A stretch of 42,712 bases of DNA, taken from assembly GCA_945861265.1 (NCBI GenBank), contig CAMAUC010000023.1, positions 1-42,712 of the forward strand, in the 5' to 3' direction. Positions 8,672 to 15,715 of this stretch are shown here, piece after piece. A program made the position numbers and the translations under genes. Origin of the DNA: Rhizobium sp. Q54. GTDB lineage: Bacteria > Pseudomonadota > Alphaproteobacteria > Rhizobiales > Xanthobacteraceae. Numbering within the stretch: position 1 is the first letter of the stretch; each line of letters opens with the position of its first letter. Below the pieces are notes generated by a model. The model saw only the letters and a list, made by a program, of their open reading frames with translations, was not told the DNA's origin and ran no database searches.

Positions 8672-9499
8672 GTGTCCATCCAGAAAGACGTCAAGCGGCT
8701 GACCGCTCCCGATATCCGCGCGCGCAAGGGCGGCGATCCGATCGTCATGCTGACCTCGTATCACGCGCACACGGCGAGCCTGGTCGACAAACATTGCGAC
8801 GTGATTCTGGTCGGCGATTCACTCGGCATGGTGATGCACGGGCTGGAGACCACCGTGCCGGTGACGCTCGACATGATGATCCTGCAAGGCCACGCGGTGA
8901 TGCGCGGCTCCGAACGCGCATTGGTCGTCGTCGATATGCCGTTCGGCTCCTATGAAGCCTCGCGCGAGCAGGCCTTCATGAACGCCGCGCGCGTGCTGAA
9001 GGAAACCGGCTGCGGCGCCATCAAGCTGGAAGGCGGCGCGCGCATGGCCGAGACCATCCGCTTTCTCGTCGAGCGCGGCGTGCCGGTGATGGCGCATGTC
9101 GGCCTGACGCCGCAGTCGATCAACACCATCGGTTCGTTCCGCGCGCAGGGGCGCGAGGAGGGCGACTGGGGTCCGATCGAGCAGGACACGATCGCGGTGT
9201 CGCAGGCCGGCGCCTTCTCGGTGGTGATCGAGGCGGTGGCCGAGCCTCTGGCGCGCAAGATGACGGCCTCGGTGCCGATCCCGACCATCGGCATCGGCGC
9301 CAGCGTTGCCTGCGACGGCCAAGTGCTGGTGCTGGAGGACATGCTCGGCCTGTCGCCGCGGGTGCCGAAATTCGTCAAGCGCTATGGCGACCTCGGCCCC
9401 GGCATCGAGAAGGCGGTGGCCGATTATGCCGCCGAGGTGCGCTCTCGGGCGTTCCCGGGGCCGGAGCATGTCTACCCGATGAGGGCGAAAAAGCCTTGA
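8672..9499 (+). CDS. panB: 3-methyl-2-oxobutanoate hydroxymethyltransferase
   Basis: The first committed step of pantothenate synthesis: transfer of a hydroxymethyl group from 5,10-methylene-tetrahydrofolate to alpha-ketoisovalerate. The 275-residue protein carries the PanB landmarks [28 protein letters not shown] (metal-binding Asp), [27 protein letters not shown] and [20 protein letters not shown]. Translation starts at GTG (8672) behind AAGGC. Length and motifs are complete. panC is not in this window. Confidence 0.97.
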   Translation: MSIQKDVKRLTAPDIRARKGGDPIVMLTSYHAHTASLVDKHCDVILVGDSLGMVMHGLETTVPVTLDMMILQGHAVMRGSERALVVVDMPFGSYEASREQAFMNAARVLKETGCGAIKLEGGARMAETIRFLVERGVPVMAHVGLTPQSINTIGSFRAQGREEGDWGPIEQDTIAVSQAGAFSVVIEAVAEPLARKMTASVPIPTIGIGASVACDGQVLVLEDMLGLSPRVPKFVKRYGDLGPGIEKAVADYAAEVRSRAFPGPEHVYPMRAKKP

Positions 9500-9649
9500 C
9501 CGGCGGGGTTCCCCTCGCTGGAAACATGCGCTAAAGCGTTGAAATCTTGACCATAGTCGGCGCGCCCTTTACCTTGAGCGCGCCACATCGCTAGGTTACG
9601 CGCACAATTCGCCCCTCGGGTTTAAGTCAAACGGGGCCAGGAGCCATTC

Positions 9650-10303
9650 GTGTCCGATATTTTCAGTGAAGTTGACGAAGAAGTCCGGCGCGAACGGCTC
9701 AAACAGCTGTGGGACAAATACAGCCTCCTGATCATCGCCGTGGCGGTGCTGATCGTCGCCGGCATCGGCGGCTGGCGCGGCTATGAATACTGGGTTGCGC
9801 AAAAGGCTGCCGTGGCCGGCGCGGCTTTCGAGAACGCCGTGACCATGAGCGAGCAGGGCAAGCACGCCGAGGCACAGGCGGCCTTTGCCAAAGTCGTGAC
9901 CGAGGCGCCGGCGGGCTATGCCGTGTTGGCGCGCTTCCGCGCCGCGGCCGAACTGGCCCAGGTCAAGGCCGAGGACGCGGTGAAGGCCTATGACGCGCTG
10001 GCCGCCGACACGACGCTGGGCGGCACCTGGCAGGATCTGGCGGCGTTGCGCGCCGGTCTGCTGCTGGTCGATAGCGCCACCTTCGACGATTTGCGCAAAC
10101 GCCTCGAGCCTTTGACCGAGCCGACCCGGGTGTTTCGCCACACCGCGCGCGAACTGCTGGCGCTGTCGGCCTGGCGCGCCCGCGATACCGCCGCCGCGCG
10201 CCGCTATGTCGAACTGATCTCGGCCGACGCCGAAACGCCGCCGGGCGCGCGCACGCGCATCGAGGCTCTGTCGGCGCTGCTCGCGGCCGACGGCAAGAGT
10301 TGA
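9650..10303 (+). CDS. Membrane-anchored TPR protein, YfgM-like
   Basis: A 217-residue protein with a short cytoplasmic N-terminus (SDIFSEVDEEVRRERLKQLWDKY) and one membrane helix (LLIIAVAVLIVAGIGGWRGYEYW, about residues 26-48). A periplasmic alpha-helical domain follows, rich in Ala and TPR-like (AAFENAVTMSEQGKHAEAQAAFAKVV and later repeats). This is the build of YfgM, an ancillary SecYEG/chaperone-network subunit usually encoded just before bamB and der. It starts at GTG with AGGAG eight bases ahead. Here a small lipoprotein gene and then der follow, so bamB is the piece not seen. Confidence 0.82.
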   Translation: MSDIFSEVDEEVRRERLKQLWDKYSLLIIAVAVLIVAGIGGWRGYEYWVAQKAAVAGAAFENAVTMSEQGKHAEAQAAFAKVVTEAPAGYAVLARFRAAAELAQVKAEDAVKAYDALAADTTLGGTWQDLAALRAGLLLVDSATFDDLRKRLEPLTEPTRVFRHTARELLALSAWRARDTAAARRYVELISADAETPPGARTRIEALSALLAADGKS

Positions 10304-10309
10304 GGGCCA

Positions 10310-10397
10310 GCGCATGATCCCTCAACGTGGGAACCGGTTTCCCGCCTTTGCGAAGCCCGCTTCGGCGGGCGAAGGTAGGTCGGACAAGATTATGCGC
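10310..10397. repeat. 88-bp dispersed palindromic element, copy A
   Basis: Bounded by GCGCATGATC (10310-10319) and the inverted copy GATTATGCGC (10388-10397). Inside are an ACCGGTTTCCCGCC block and a hairpin GCCCGC-TTCG-GCGGGC (10355-10370). Copy B at 34918-35005 is the same length in the opposite orientation and about 85% identical by eye. The hairpin keeps pairing through a compensating change between copies. This copy fills the gap between the TPR gene and the lipoprotein gene and contains the latter's likely ATG (10392). Confidence 0.85.
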
Positions 10398-10928
10398 AAG
10401 CTGATGCCCAATCTAATGCCCATGTGCCGCGTGCAACGGATCGTCCTGCTGGCCACGTTCGTCCTGGTCGCGCCGGCGCTGTCCGGCTGCGCCAATTTCG
10501 ATCCTGAGAGCCTGGATATTTTCGGCCTCGGCGATAAGAAGAAGTTGCCGGGCGACCGCAGGCCGGTGTTCCCGGAAGGCGTGCCGGGCGTGTCGCAGGG
10601 CATTCCCAAGGAATACATCAAAGGCAACCAGCCGCCGGCCGACACCGCGCTGTTGCCGCCGGAGCAGGCGGCGCCCGCGGCCGCCGCCGCGCCGGTAGAA
10701 GAGGAGCCAAAGGCTAAACCGGAGCCGAAGCCGAAACGCAAAGTGGCGGCTAAGCCGAAACCCGTTGCCGCCGCGCCGGTTCAGCCGGTGTCACAGACGC
10801 CGCAGCAACAACCACAGGCGCAGCAAGCGCCGGCCGGCTGGCCGCAAGGGTCGACGCCGCCGGCATCGCCGTCCGGTAGCACCGCCGCCTGGCCATCGCC
10901 GCCGCCATCGGGGACCTTCCAGCGCTGA
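10392..10928 (+). CDS. Pro/Lys/Ala-rich lipoprotein in the bamB position
   Basis: About 178 residues. A lipoprotein signal (VQRIVLLATFVLVAPALSGC) has lipobox LSGC, so the mature protein starts at that Cys. A conserved-looking block follows, DIFGLGDKKKLPGDRRPVFP then EGVPGVSQGIPKEYIKGNQ. The rest is low complexity: a Pro/Glu/Lys-rich stretch (EEEPKAKPEPKPKRKVAAKP) and a Gln/Pro/Ser-rich tail. Such tails often span the periplasm or touch peptidoglycan. No beta-propeller is present. The start is uncertain: 10392 lies inside the repeat, while 10404, 10416 and 10422 are alternatives, none with a good ribosome binding site. The function is unknown. Confidence 0.7.
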   Translation: MRKLMPNLMPMCRVQRIVLLATFVLVAPALSGCANFDPESLDIFGLGDKKKLPGDRRPVFPEGVPGVSQGIPKEYIKGNQPPADTALLPPEQAAPAAAAAPVEEEPKAKPEPKPKRKVAAKPKPVAAAPVQPVSQTPQQQPQAQQAPAGWPQGSTPPASPSGSTAAWPSPPPSGTFQR

Positions 10929-10937
10929 ATTTTCGTC

Positions 10938-10972
10938 ATTCCGGGCAGGTTCACAAAGCCGGCCACCGGAAT
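10938..10972. repeat. Weak stem-loop, possible degenerate dispersed repeat
   Basis: ATTCCGG (10938-10944) pairs with CCGGAAT (10966-10972) across a 21-base loop, and the flanks TCGTCATTCC and GGAATCCAG look like edges of a common Hyphomicrobiales intergenic repeat. The stem is short and there is no T-tract. It lies between the lipoprotein gene and der. Confidence 0.25.
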
Positions 10973-11071
10973 CCAGATATACGCTAATGATTGGCGGAAT
11001 CCGGAGTTAGCCGCTTATTCCAAGCGCGCTCCTGGATCCACCCGCTTTTGTCGATTGAGAAACGTAATCAG

Positions 11072-12436
11072 ATGAGTTTCACCGTCGCCATTGTCGGCCG
11101 GCCGAATGTCGGCAAGTCGACGCTTTTTAACCGGCTGGTTGGCCGGCGCGTCGCTTTGGTCGACGATCGTCCGGGCGTGACGCGCGACCGCCGCGAGGGC
11201 GAGGCCCGGCTCGGCGATCTCGATTTCACGGTCATCGATACCGCGGGGCTTGAAGAGTCGGCGCCGGAAAGCCTGTCCGGCCGCATGCGCGCGCAGACGG
11301 AAACCGCGATCGCGCAAGCCGACGCCATCTTCTTCATGATCGATGCGCGCTCGGGGCCCATTCCCGACGACCGCTATTTCGCCGAGCTGGTGCGCCGCTC
11401 TGGCAAGCCGACGGTGCTGATCGCCAACAAGATGGAAGGAGAGTCCGGACAGGCCGGCCGCTTTGATGCCTATGCGCTGGGTCTTGGCGACCCGGTCGCG
11501 TTGTCGGCCGAACATAACGAAGGGCTGCCCGATCTCTACGACGCGCTGCGCGCGGCGTTGCCCGCAGAGACAGCGGAAGCGTCGGCGGAATCCGCCGAAC
11601 CGACCGGCCCGCAAGCCATCAAGGTCGCCATTGTCGGCCGTCCGAACGCCGGCAAGTCGACGCTCATCAACCGGTTGATCGGCGAAGACCGGCTGCTGAC
11701 GTCGTCGGAAGCCGGCACGACGCGCGACGCCATCGCGGTCAAACTCGACTGGCACGGCCAGAAATTTCGCATTCACGACACCGCCGGCATTCGCCGCCGC
11801 GGCCGCGTCGACGAGAAGCTGGAGAAGCTGTCGGTCAGCGACGCGCTCAACGCTGTGCGCTTTGCCGAGGTCGTCGTCGTGCTGCTCGACGTCGAGAACG
11901 CCTTCGAGGAGCAGGATCAGCGCATCGCCGATCTGGTCGAGCAGGAAGGCCGCGCCATCGTCATCGCCGTCAACAAATGGGATTTGAAAGAGCACACGGG
12001 CGGCGCCATCTCGAAGCTGCGCGAGCAGGCCGACGAGAAACTGACGCAGATGAAAGGCGTGCCTTTGGTCGCGGTGTCGGCTTTGACCGGCGAGGGGCTC
12101 GACCGGCTGATGCAAGCGATCGTGCAGGCGCACGAGGTCTGGAACAAGCGTATCGCCACCAGCGCCTTGAACCGCTGGTTCGAACACGCGATTGAATCGC
12201 ACCCGCCGCCGGCGGTGTCGGGACGACGCTTGCGTCTCAACTACATCACGCAGGCGAAAAACCGGCCGCCGAGCTTTGTTGTGTTCTGCACGCGCGCCGA
12301 CGCGGTGCCGGACGCCTACAAGCGCTATCTGGTCAATTCATTGCGCGAGGCGTTCGACATGCCAGGCACGCCGATCCGGCTGTCCTTGCGCGAGAAGGAC
12401 AACCCGTTCAAGGGCCGGGCGAAGTTCAAGCATTGA
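11072..12436 (+). CDS. der: Ribosome biogenesis GTPase Der (EngA)
   Basis: Der has two GTPase domains followed by a KH-like domain and acts in 50S subunit maturation. Domain 1 has [14 protein letters not shown] near residues 9-22, DTAG, and the base-recognition motif as NKME in place of NKxD. Domain 2 starts near residue 183 with [14 protein letters not shown], then [11 protein letters not shown] and NKWD. The C-terminal KH-like part ends [20 protein letters not shown], as usual. The start at 11072 ([11 protein letters not shown]) was preferred because the 27 upstream in-frame residues do not resemble the family. The length of 454 is typical. Confidence 0.97.
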   Translation: MSFTVAIVGRPNVGKSTLFNRLVGRRVALVDDRPGVTRDRREGEARLGDLDFTVIDTAGLEESAPESLSGRMRAQTETAIAQADAIFFMIDARSGPIPDDRYFAELVRRSGKPTVLIANKMEGESGQAGRFDAYALGLGDPVALSAEHNEGLPDLYDALRAALPAETAEASAESAEPTGPQAIKVAIVGRPNAGKSTLINRLIGEDRLLTSSEAGTTRDAIAVKLDWHGQKFRIHDTAGIRRRGRVDEKLEKLSVSDALNAVRFAEVVVVLLDVENAFEEQDQRIADLVEQEGRAIVIAVNKWDLKEHTGGAISKLREQADEKLTQMKGVPLVAVSALTGEGLDRLMQAIVQAHEVWNKRIATSALNRWFEHAIESHPPPAVSGRRLRLNYITQAKNRPPSFVVFCTRADAVPDAYKRYLVNSLREAFDMPGTPIRLSLREKDNPFKGRAKFKH

Positions 12437-12438
12437 GG

Positions 12439-12460
12439 TGACACCGAGCCCTCGGTGTCA
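12439..12460. terminator. Hairpin just after der, terminator-like
   Basis: TGACACCGAG and CTCGGTGTCA form a perfect 10-bp stem with only CC between, starting three bases after the der stop codon. There is no T-run behind it, so it may be a processing or stability hairpin instead of an intrinsic terminator. It leads straight into the next hairpin pair. Confidence 0.45.
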
Positions 12461-12540
12461 TCATCCGCGAAGGCGGATGATCCAGCTCTTCTGAGTTTCC
12501 AATTGAATAAGCGCTGGATGCCCGCCTTCGCGGGCATGAC
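12461..12540. repeat. Inverted pair of GAAG-loop hairpin repeats
   Basis: The first half is TCATCCGC-GAAG-GCGGATGA (12461-12480) followed by TCCAGC. The second half, in the opposite orientation, is ATGCCCGC-CTTC-GCGGGCAT (12518-12537) preceded by GCTGG. The halves share loop and flank but differ in stem sequence with pairing preserved. This is a REP/BIME-like layout between the converging genes der and SDR. Confidence 0.7.
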
Positions 12541-12556
12541 GGCAGGAGGGTGTCGC

Positions 12557-13297
12557 TTACGCCGGCGCCTTGAATTCCAGAAATTTCCCGGCGCGATAGT
12601 CGTACATTTTGCCACTCTCGCCGCAGTCGGGCAGGCACAATTTCAAAAGCGCCTTGGCGACGTCTTCCGGCGGCGTCAGCGTGTTCGGATCGGCGCCCGG
12701 CCAGCCCGACGCATACATGCGCGTGCGGGTTGGTCCTGGATTGAACGAGTTCACCTTGACGTTCGTCGTCGCGGTTTCGGCGGCGTAGGTGCGCACCAGC
12801 GCGTCGAGCGCCGATTTGGTCGCGGCGTAAACGCCGGTATAGGCTTGAGCGCGCCATGCCAGTCCGGATGTCATGAACACCGCGCGCCCGGCTGTGGACG
12901 CTTTCAACAGCGGGTCCATGGTGCGGATGAGTTGCCAGTTGGCGGTGACATTGACCGCGAACATTCGGTCGAAGTCCTTCGGCTCGACATGGCCGAGCGG
13001 CGACAGCGTACCGAGCATGCCGGCATTGCCGACCAGAACGTCGAGGCGGCCGTAGCGCTCGTGCAGCGCCAGCGCCAGCCGCGCAATGCCATCGGCGTCG
13101 GTCATGTCGAGCGGCACCAATGTCGCCGAGCCGCCGGCCGATTTGATCTTGTCGTCGAGTTCTTCCAGCCCCCCGACGGTGCGCGCGACGGCGACGACAT
13201 GGGCGCCGGCTTCCGCCAGATCAAGCGCCAGCTCAGCGCCAATGCCGCGCGACGCGCCGGTGACCAGCGCAATACGATCCGAGAGGGGTTTGGTCAT
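12557..13297 (-). CDS. SDR family NAD(P)-dependent oxidoreductase
   Basis: A 246-residue classical short-chain dehydrogenase. It has the cofactor motif TGASRGIG near residues 14-21, LVGNAGMLG (NAG motif), a Ser in FMTSGLAW, the catalytic Tyr-x3-Lys in GVYAATKSALDALV, and FNPGPTRTRM behind it. The C-terminus DCGESGKMYDYRAGKFLEF is like that of YciK-type or uncharacterised SDRs. The substrate cannot be assigned. The start at ATG 13297 is chosen; a TTG at 13309 in the same frame is possible. It lies 60 bases downstream of purF, with a triple 18-bp repeat between. Confidence 0.9.
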   Translation of the reverse strand: MTKPLSDRIALVTGASRGIGAELALDLAEAGAHVVAVARTVGGLEELDDKIKSAGGSATLVPLDMTDADGIARLALALHERYGRLDVLVGNAGMLGTLSPLGHVEPKDFDRMFAVNVTANWQLIRTMDPLLKASTAGRAVFMTSGLAWRAQAYTGVYAATKSALDALVRTYAAETATTNVKVNSFNPGPTRTRMYASGWPGADPNTLTPPEDVAKALLKLCLPDCGESGKMYDYRAGKFLEFKAPA

Positions 13298-13312
13298 GAA
13301 TGACGCCAAGGC

Positions 13313-13366
13313 CGCTTCTGTTTAAAAGACCGCTTCTGTTTAAAAGGCTGCTTCTGTTTAAATGGC
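13313..13366. repeat. Three tandem 18-bp repeats spanning the purF stop codon
   Basis: CGCTTCTGTTTAAAAGAC, CGCTTCTGTTTAAAAGGC and TGCTTCTGTTTAAATGGC are consecutive with a period of 18. On the coding (minus) strand each unit carries TTTAAACAGAAG, so the purF frame meets an in-frame TAA in all three units. The copy next to purF holds the real stop codon. Confidence 0.9.
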
Positions 13367-14872
13367 TTCCGCCAGAAGCGACAATTGCCGCGGGCTGGCA
13401 TCCTGGGCGCCGAGGTCGGTCAGCGTTGTCGGATAGTCGCCGGTGAAGCAGTGATCGGTGAATTGCGGCTTGGCCGCGTCGCGGCCGGGAAGGCCCATGG
13501 CGCGATAGATGCCATCGACCGACAGGAAGGCCAGCGAATCCGCGCCGATGAACTGGCGCATTTCTTCCAGACTCATGGTGGCGGCTAAAAGCTTTTCGGC
13601 GTCCGGCGTATCGATGCCGTAATAGTCCGGATGCGTGATCGGCGGCGAGGAAATGCGGAAGTGGACTTCGGCCGCGCCGGCGTCGCGCATCATCTGCACG
13701 ATCTTACGCGAAGTGGTGCCGCGCACGATGGAATCGTCGACCAGCACGATGCGCTTGCCGGAGACCACGGCGCGGTTGGCCGAATGCTTCAGGCGCACGC
13801 CCTGATCGCGAATGCTCTGCGTCGGCTGAATGAAGGTGCGGCCGACATAATGATTGCGGATGATGCCGAGTTCGTAGGGAATGCCCGAGGTCTGCGCAAA
13901 GCCAAGCGCCGCCGGCACGCCTGAATCCGGCACCGGCACGACGACGTCGGCTGCGACCGCGGCTTCACGCGCCAGTTCGGCGCCGAGGTTCTTGCGCACG
14001 TCATAGACGTTGCGGCCGCCGACAACGCTGTCGGGACGGGCGAAATAGATATATTCGAAGATGCATGGACGCGCGGCCATCGGCGGGAACGGCATGTGCG
14101 ATTGCGCGCCGTCTTCGTCGAACACGACGACTTCGCCGTTCTCGACATCGCGCACGTAAGTGGCGCCGATGATGTCCAGCGCACAGGTCTCCGAGGCGAG
14201 GATAGGGCAGCCGTCGAGCTTGCCGATGACCAGCGGCCGGATGCCGAGCGGGTCGCGCGCGCCGACCAGCTTCTTGTTGGTGAGGCCGACGAAAGCGTAG
14301 GCGCCTTCCAACTGGCGCAGCCCATCGACGAAGCGGTCGACGAAACGATTGCGGCGGGCGCGCGCCACCAGATGCAGGATCACCTCGGTGTCCGAGGTCG
14401 ACTGCATCATGGCGCCTTCGCGCACCAGAGATTTGCGCAGGCTGATGCCGTTGGTCAGGTTGCCGTTATGGGCGACGGCGAAGCCGCCGCCTTCCAGTTC
14501 GGCGAACAGCGGCTGCACGTTGCGCAGGATGGTTTCGCCGGTCGTCGAATAGCGGACATGGCCGACGGCGGAATTGCCGGGCAGGCGGTCGATGACATCG
14601 CGCTTGGAAAAGGTGTCGCCGACCAGGCCGAGGCGGCGTTCGGAGTGGAAGCGTTTGCCGTCGAAGGAGACGATGCCGCAGGCCTCCTGGCCGCGATGCT
14701 GGAGCGCGTGCAGGCCGAGCGCGGTGATGGCGGCCGCGTCCGGGTGGCCGAAAATTCCAAAGACGCCGCATTCCTCGCGGAGCCGGTCGGCCATCGGGTC
14801 GAAGTCGGCAAGATCCAAATCTTGAACTTCAGGGTGGCCGGCGGTCGCGAGGTCTTGCGGGGGTTTTTGCAT
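13358..14872 (-). CDS. purF: Amidophosphoribosyltransferase
   Basis: First step of de novo purine synthesis: PRPP plus glutamine gives phosphoribosylamine. The 504-residue protein has a 34-residue propeptide and then the catalytic Cys35 in EECGVFGIFGH, so it is processed as in the B. subtilis-type enzyme. The Ntn glutaminase domain (HALQHRGQEACGIVSFDG, VGHVRYSTTG, AVAHNGNLTN) is followed by the PRTase domain with the PRPP loop IVLVDDSIVRGTTSRKI. The C-terminal half has CIFEYIYFARPDS. It starts 2 bases after cvpA ends and is probably cotranscribed with cvpA and the downstream SDR. Confidence 0.98.
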   Translation of the reverse strand: MQKPPQDLATAGHPEVQDLDLADFDPMADRLREECGVFGIFGHPDAAAITALGLHALQHRGQEACGIVSFDGKRFHSERRLGLVGDTFSKRDVIDRLPGNSAVGHVRYSTTGETILRNVQPLFAELEGGGFAVAHNGNLTNGISLRKSLVREGAMMQSTSDTEVILHLVARARRNRFVDRFVDGLRQLEGAYAFVGLTNKKLVGARDPLGIRPLVIGKLDGCPILASETCALDIIGATYVRDVENGEVVVFDEDGAQSHMPFPPMAARPCIFEYIYFARPDSVVGGRNVYDVRKNLGAELAREAAVAADVVVPVPDSGVPAALGFAQTSGIPYELGIIRNHYVGRTFIQPTQSIRDQGVRLKHSANRAVVSGKRIVLVDDSIVRGTTSRKIVQMMRDAGAAEVHFRISSPPITHPDYYGIDTPDAEKLLAATMSLEEMRQFIGADSLAFLSVDGIYRAMGLPGRDAAKPQFTDHCFTGDYPTTLTDLGAQDASPRQLSLLAEAI

Positions 14873-14874
14873 GC

Positions 14875-15489
14875 CTAGCGGGCTTCCTGTTTCAGCCGCG
14901 CCAGCGTCACGGGCGGCTGTAGTTCCGATTTCCGGCCAGGGGCGGCGTCCGGCGGCGCGTCCTGGTCGGCTGGCGCGGGCTTTTTCAGCCTCTTTAAGAT
15001 GGTGCTCTCGGGGTCATCCGGCAACATGGCCATCAGCCATTGTCCGGTACTTTGCAACACCACTTTCGACTTGGCGCCGCGAACCCACTCGGGTTGGCTG
15101 CGATCGGGTACCAGCCATGCGAAAAACAGGAAGGCGACGACAACGATGATCAGGCCGCGGCCGAGGCCGAACAGGAAACCGAGCGTGCGGTCGAGCGCGC
15201 CGACCCGGCTGTCGAGGATCATGTCGGAAATGCGCACGGTGATGATCGAGACGATCAACAGCGTCAGCAGGAAAATCGAGCCGACGGTGATGCCGGTCGC
15301 CACCGTCTTGCTCGAGACATAGCCTTCGGCGATCGGCAGCACCTTGGCGAAGGAGTAAAGCGTGACCAGAGCGGCGATGCCCCAGGCGCCGATCGACAGG
15401 ATCTCGCGCATGAAGCCGCGGATCATGGCGAGCAGGCCCGAAATCAGCATGACGACGAGCAGGAGAATATCGAGCAGCGTAATGGGCAT
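14875..15489 (-). CDS. cvpA: CvpA family membrane protein
   Basis: A 204-residue protein with four predicted membrane helices: LDILLLVVMLISGLLAMIRG, SIGAWGIAALVTLYSFA, GITVGSIFLLTLLIVSIITV and GLGRGLIIVVVAFLFFAWLV. The CvpA signature RGFMREILSIGAW and DRTLGFLFGLGRG is present. A Pro/Asp-rich cytoplasmic tail (about residues 160-204) follows. CvpA was first named for colicin V export and is often next to purF, as here (2-base gap). Its exact role, envelope or detergent/bile tolerance in other bacteria, is not shown by this sequence. Confidence 0.93.
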   Translation of the reverse strand: MPITLLDILLLVVMLISGLLAMIRGFMREILSIGAWGIAALVTLYSFAKVLPIAEGYVSSKTVATGITVGSIFLLTLLIVSIITVRISDMILDSRVGALDRTLGFLFGLGRGLIIVVVAFLFFAWLVPDRSQPEWVRGAKSKVVLQSTGQWLMAMLPDDPESTILKRLKKPAPADQDAPPDAAPGRKSELQPPVTLARLKQEAR

Positions 15490-15526
15490 GCCTGGCTCTC
15501 TAAGCGCTCCGCGAAGGGGGGCTGGC

Positions 15527-15546
15527 GCCGGCGCAACCGCGCCGGC
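15527..15546. promoter_or_regulatory. GC-rich hairpin in the cvpA leader
   Basis: GCCGGCGC-AACC-GCGCCGGC, a perfect 8-bp stem about 40 bases before the cvpA start on the minus strand. It could affect leader folding; no T-tract follows. Confidence 0.35.
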
Positions 15547-15606
15547 ACGGCGAATCCGCGCGAGCTTTAGCGGCTTGCGCAGCGAGCGGCAATGTCGGCC
15601 TTAAGT

Positions 15607-15620
15607 GCTTAATTTTAAGC
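15607..15620. promoter_or_regulatory. AT-rich palindrome between radA and cvpA
   Basis: GCTTAA-TT-TTAAGC is a perfect 6-bp-arm palindrome in otherwise GC-rich DNA, with a further TTAA just before it. The spacing does not fit a CtrA box (TTAA-N7-TTAA). It may be an operator for the cvpA-purF transcript. Confidence 0.25.
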
Positions 15621-15679
15621 CCGTTTCTGGTCCTGTCCGACCGCAAAACGCCCGCTGGAGCCGGTTAATGCGCGCCCCG

Positions 15680-15708
15680 TATATAGCCGGGCGTCACGGT
15701 GCCGTCAC
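15680..15708 (-). promoter_or_regulatory. Candidate promoter for cvpA-purF
   Basis: On the minus strand GTGACG (-35-like) and TATATA (-10-like) are separated by 17 bases, directly after the radA stop codon and about 190 bases before cvpA. Each hexamer matches 4 of 6 consensus positions, so support is modest. Confidence 0.3.
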
Positions 15709-15715
15709 CCGTCTA

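Noticed and set aside
11015-12202. 395-codon frame antisense to der
   Set aside because: Shadow frame with no recognisable domain; der is canonical.
12461-12540. Repeats as a CRISPR array
   Set aside because: Only two inverted units with no regular spacers and no cas genes. No CRISPR array occurs anywhere in the window.
15601-15618. Three TTAA motifs suggesting a CtrA site
   Set aside because: Spacings are 4, 2 and 10 bases; the CtrA box needs 7.
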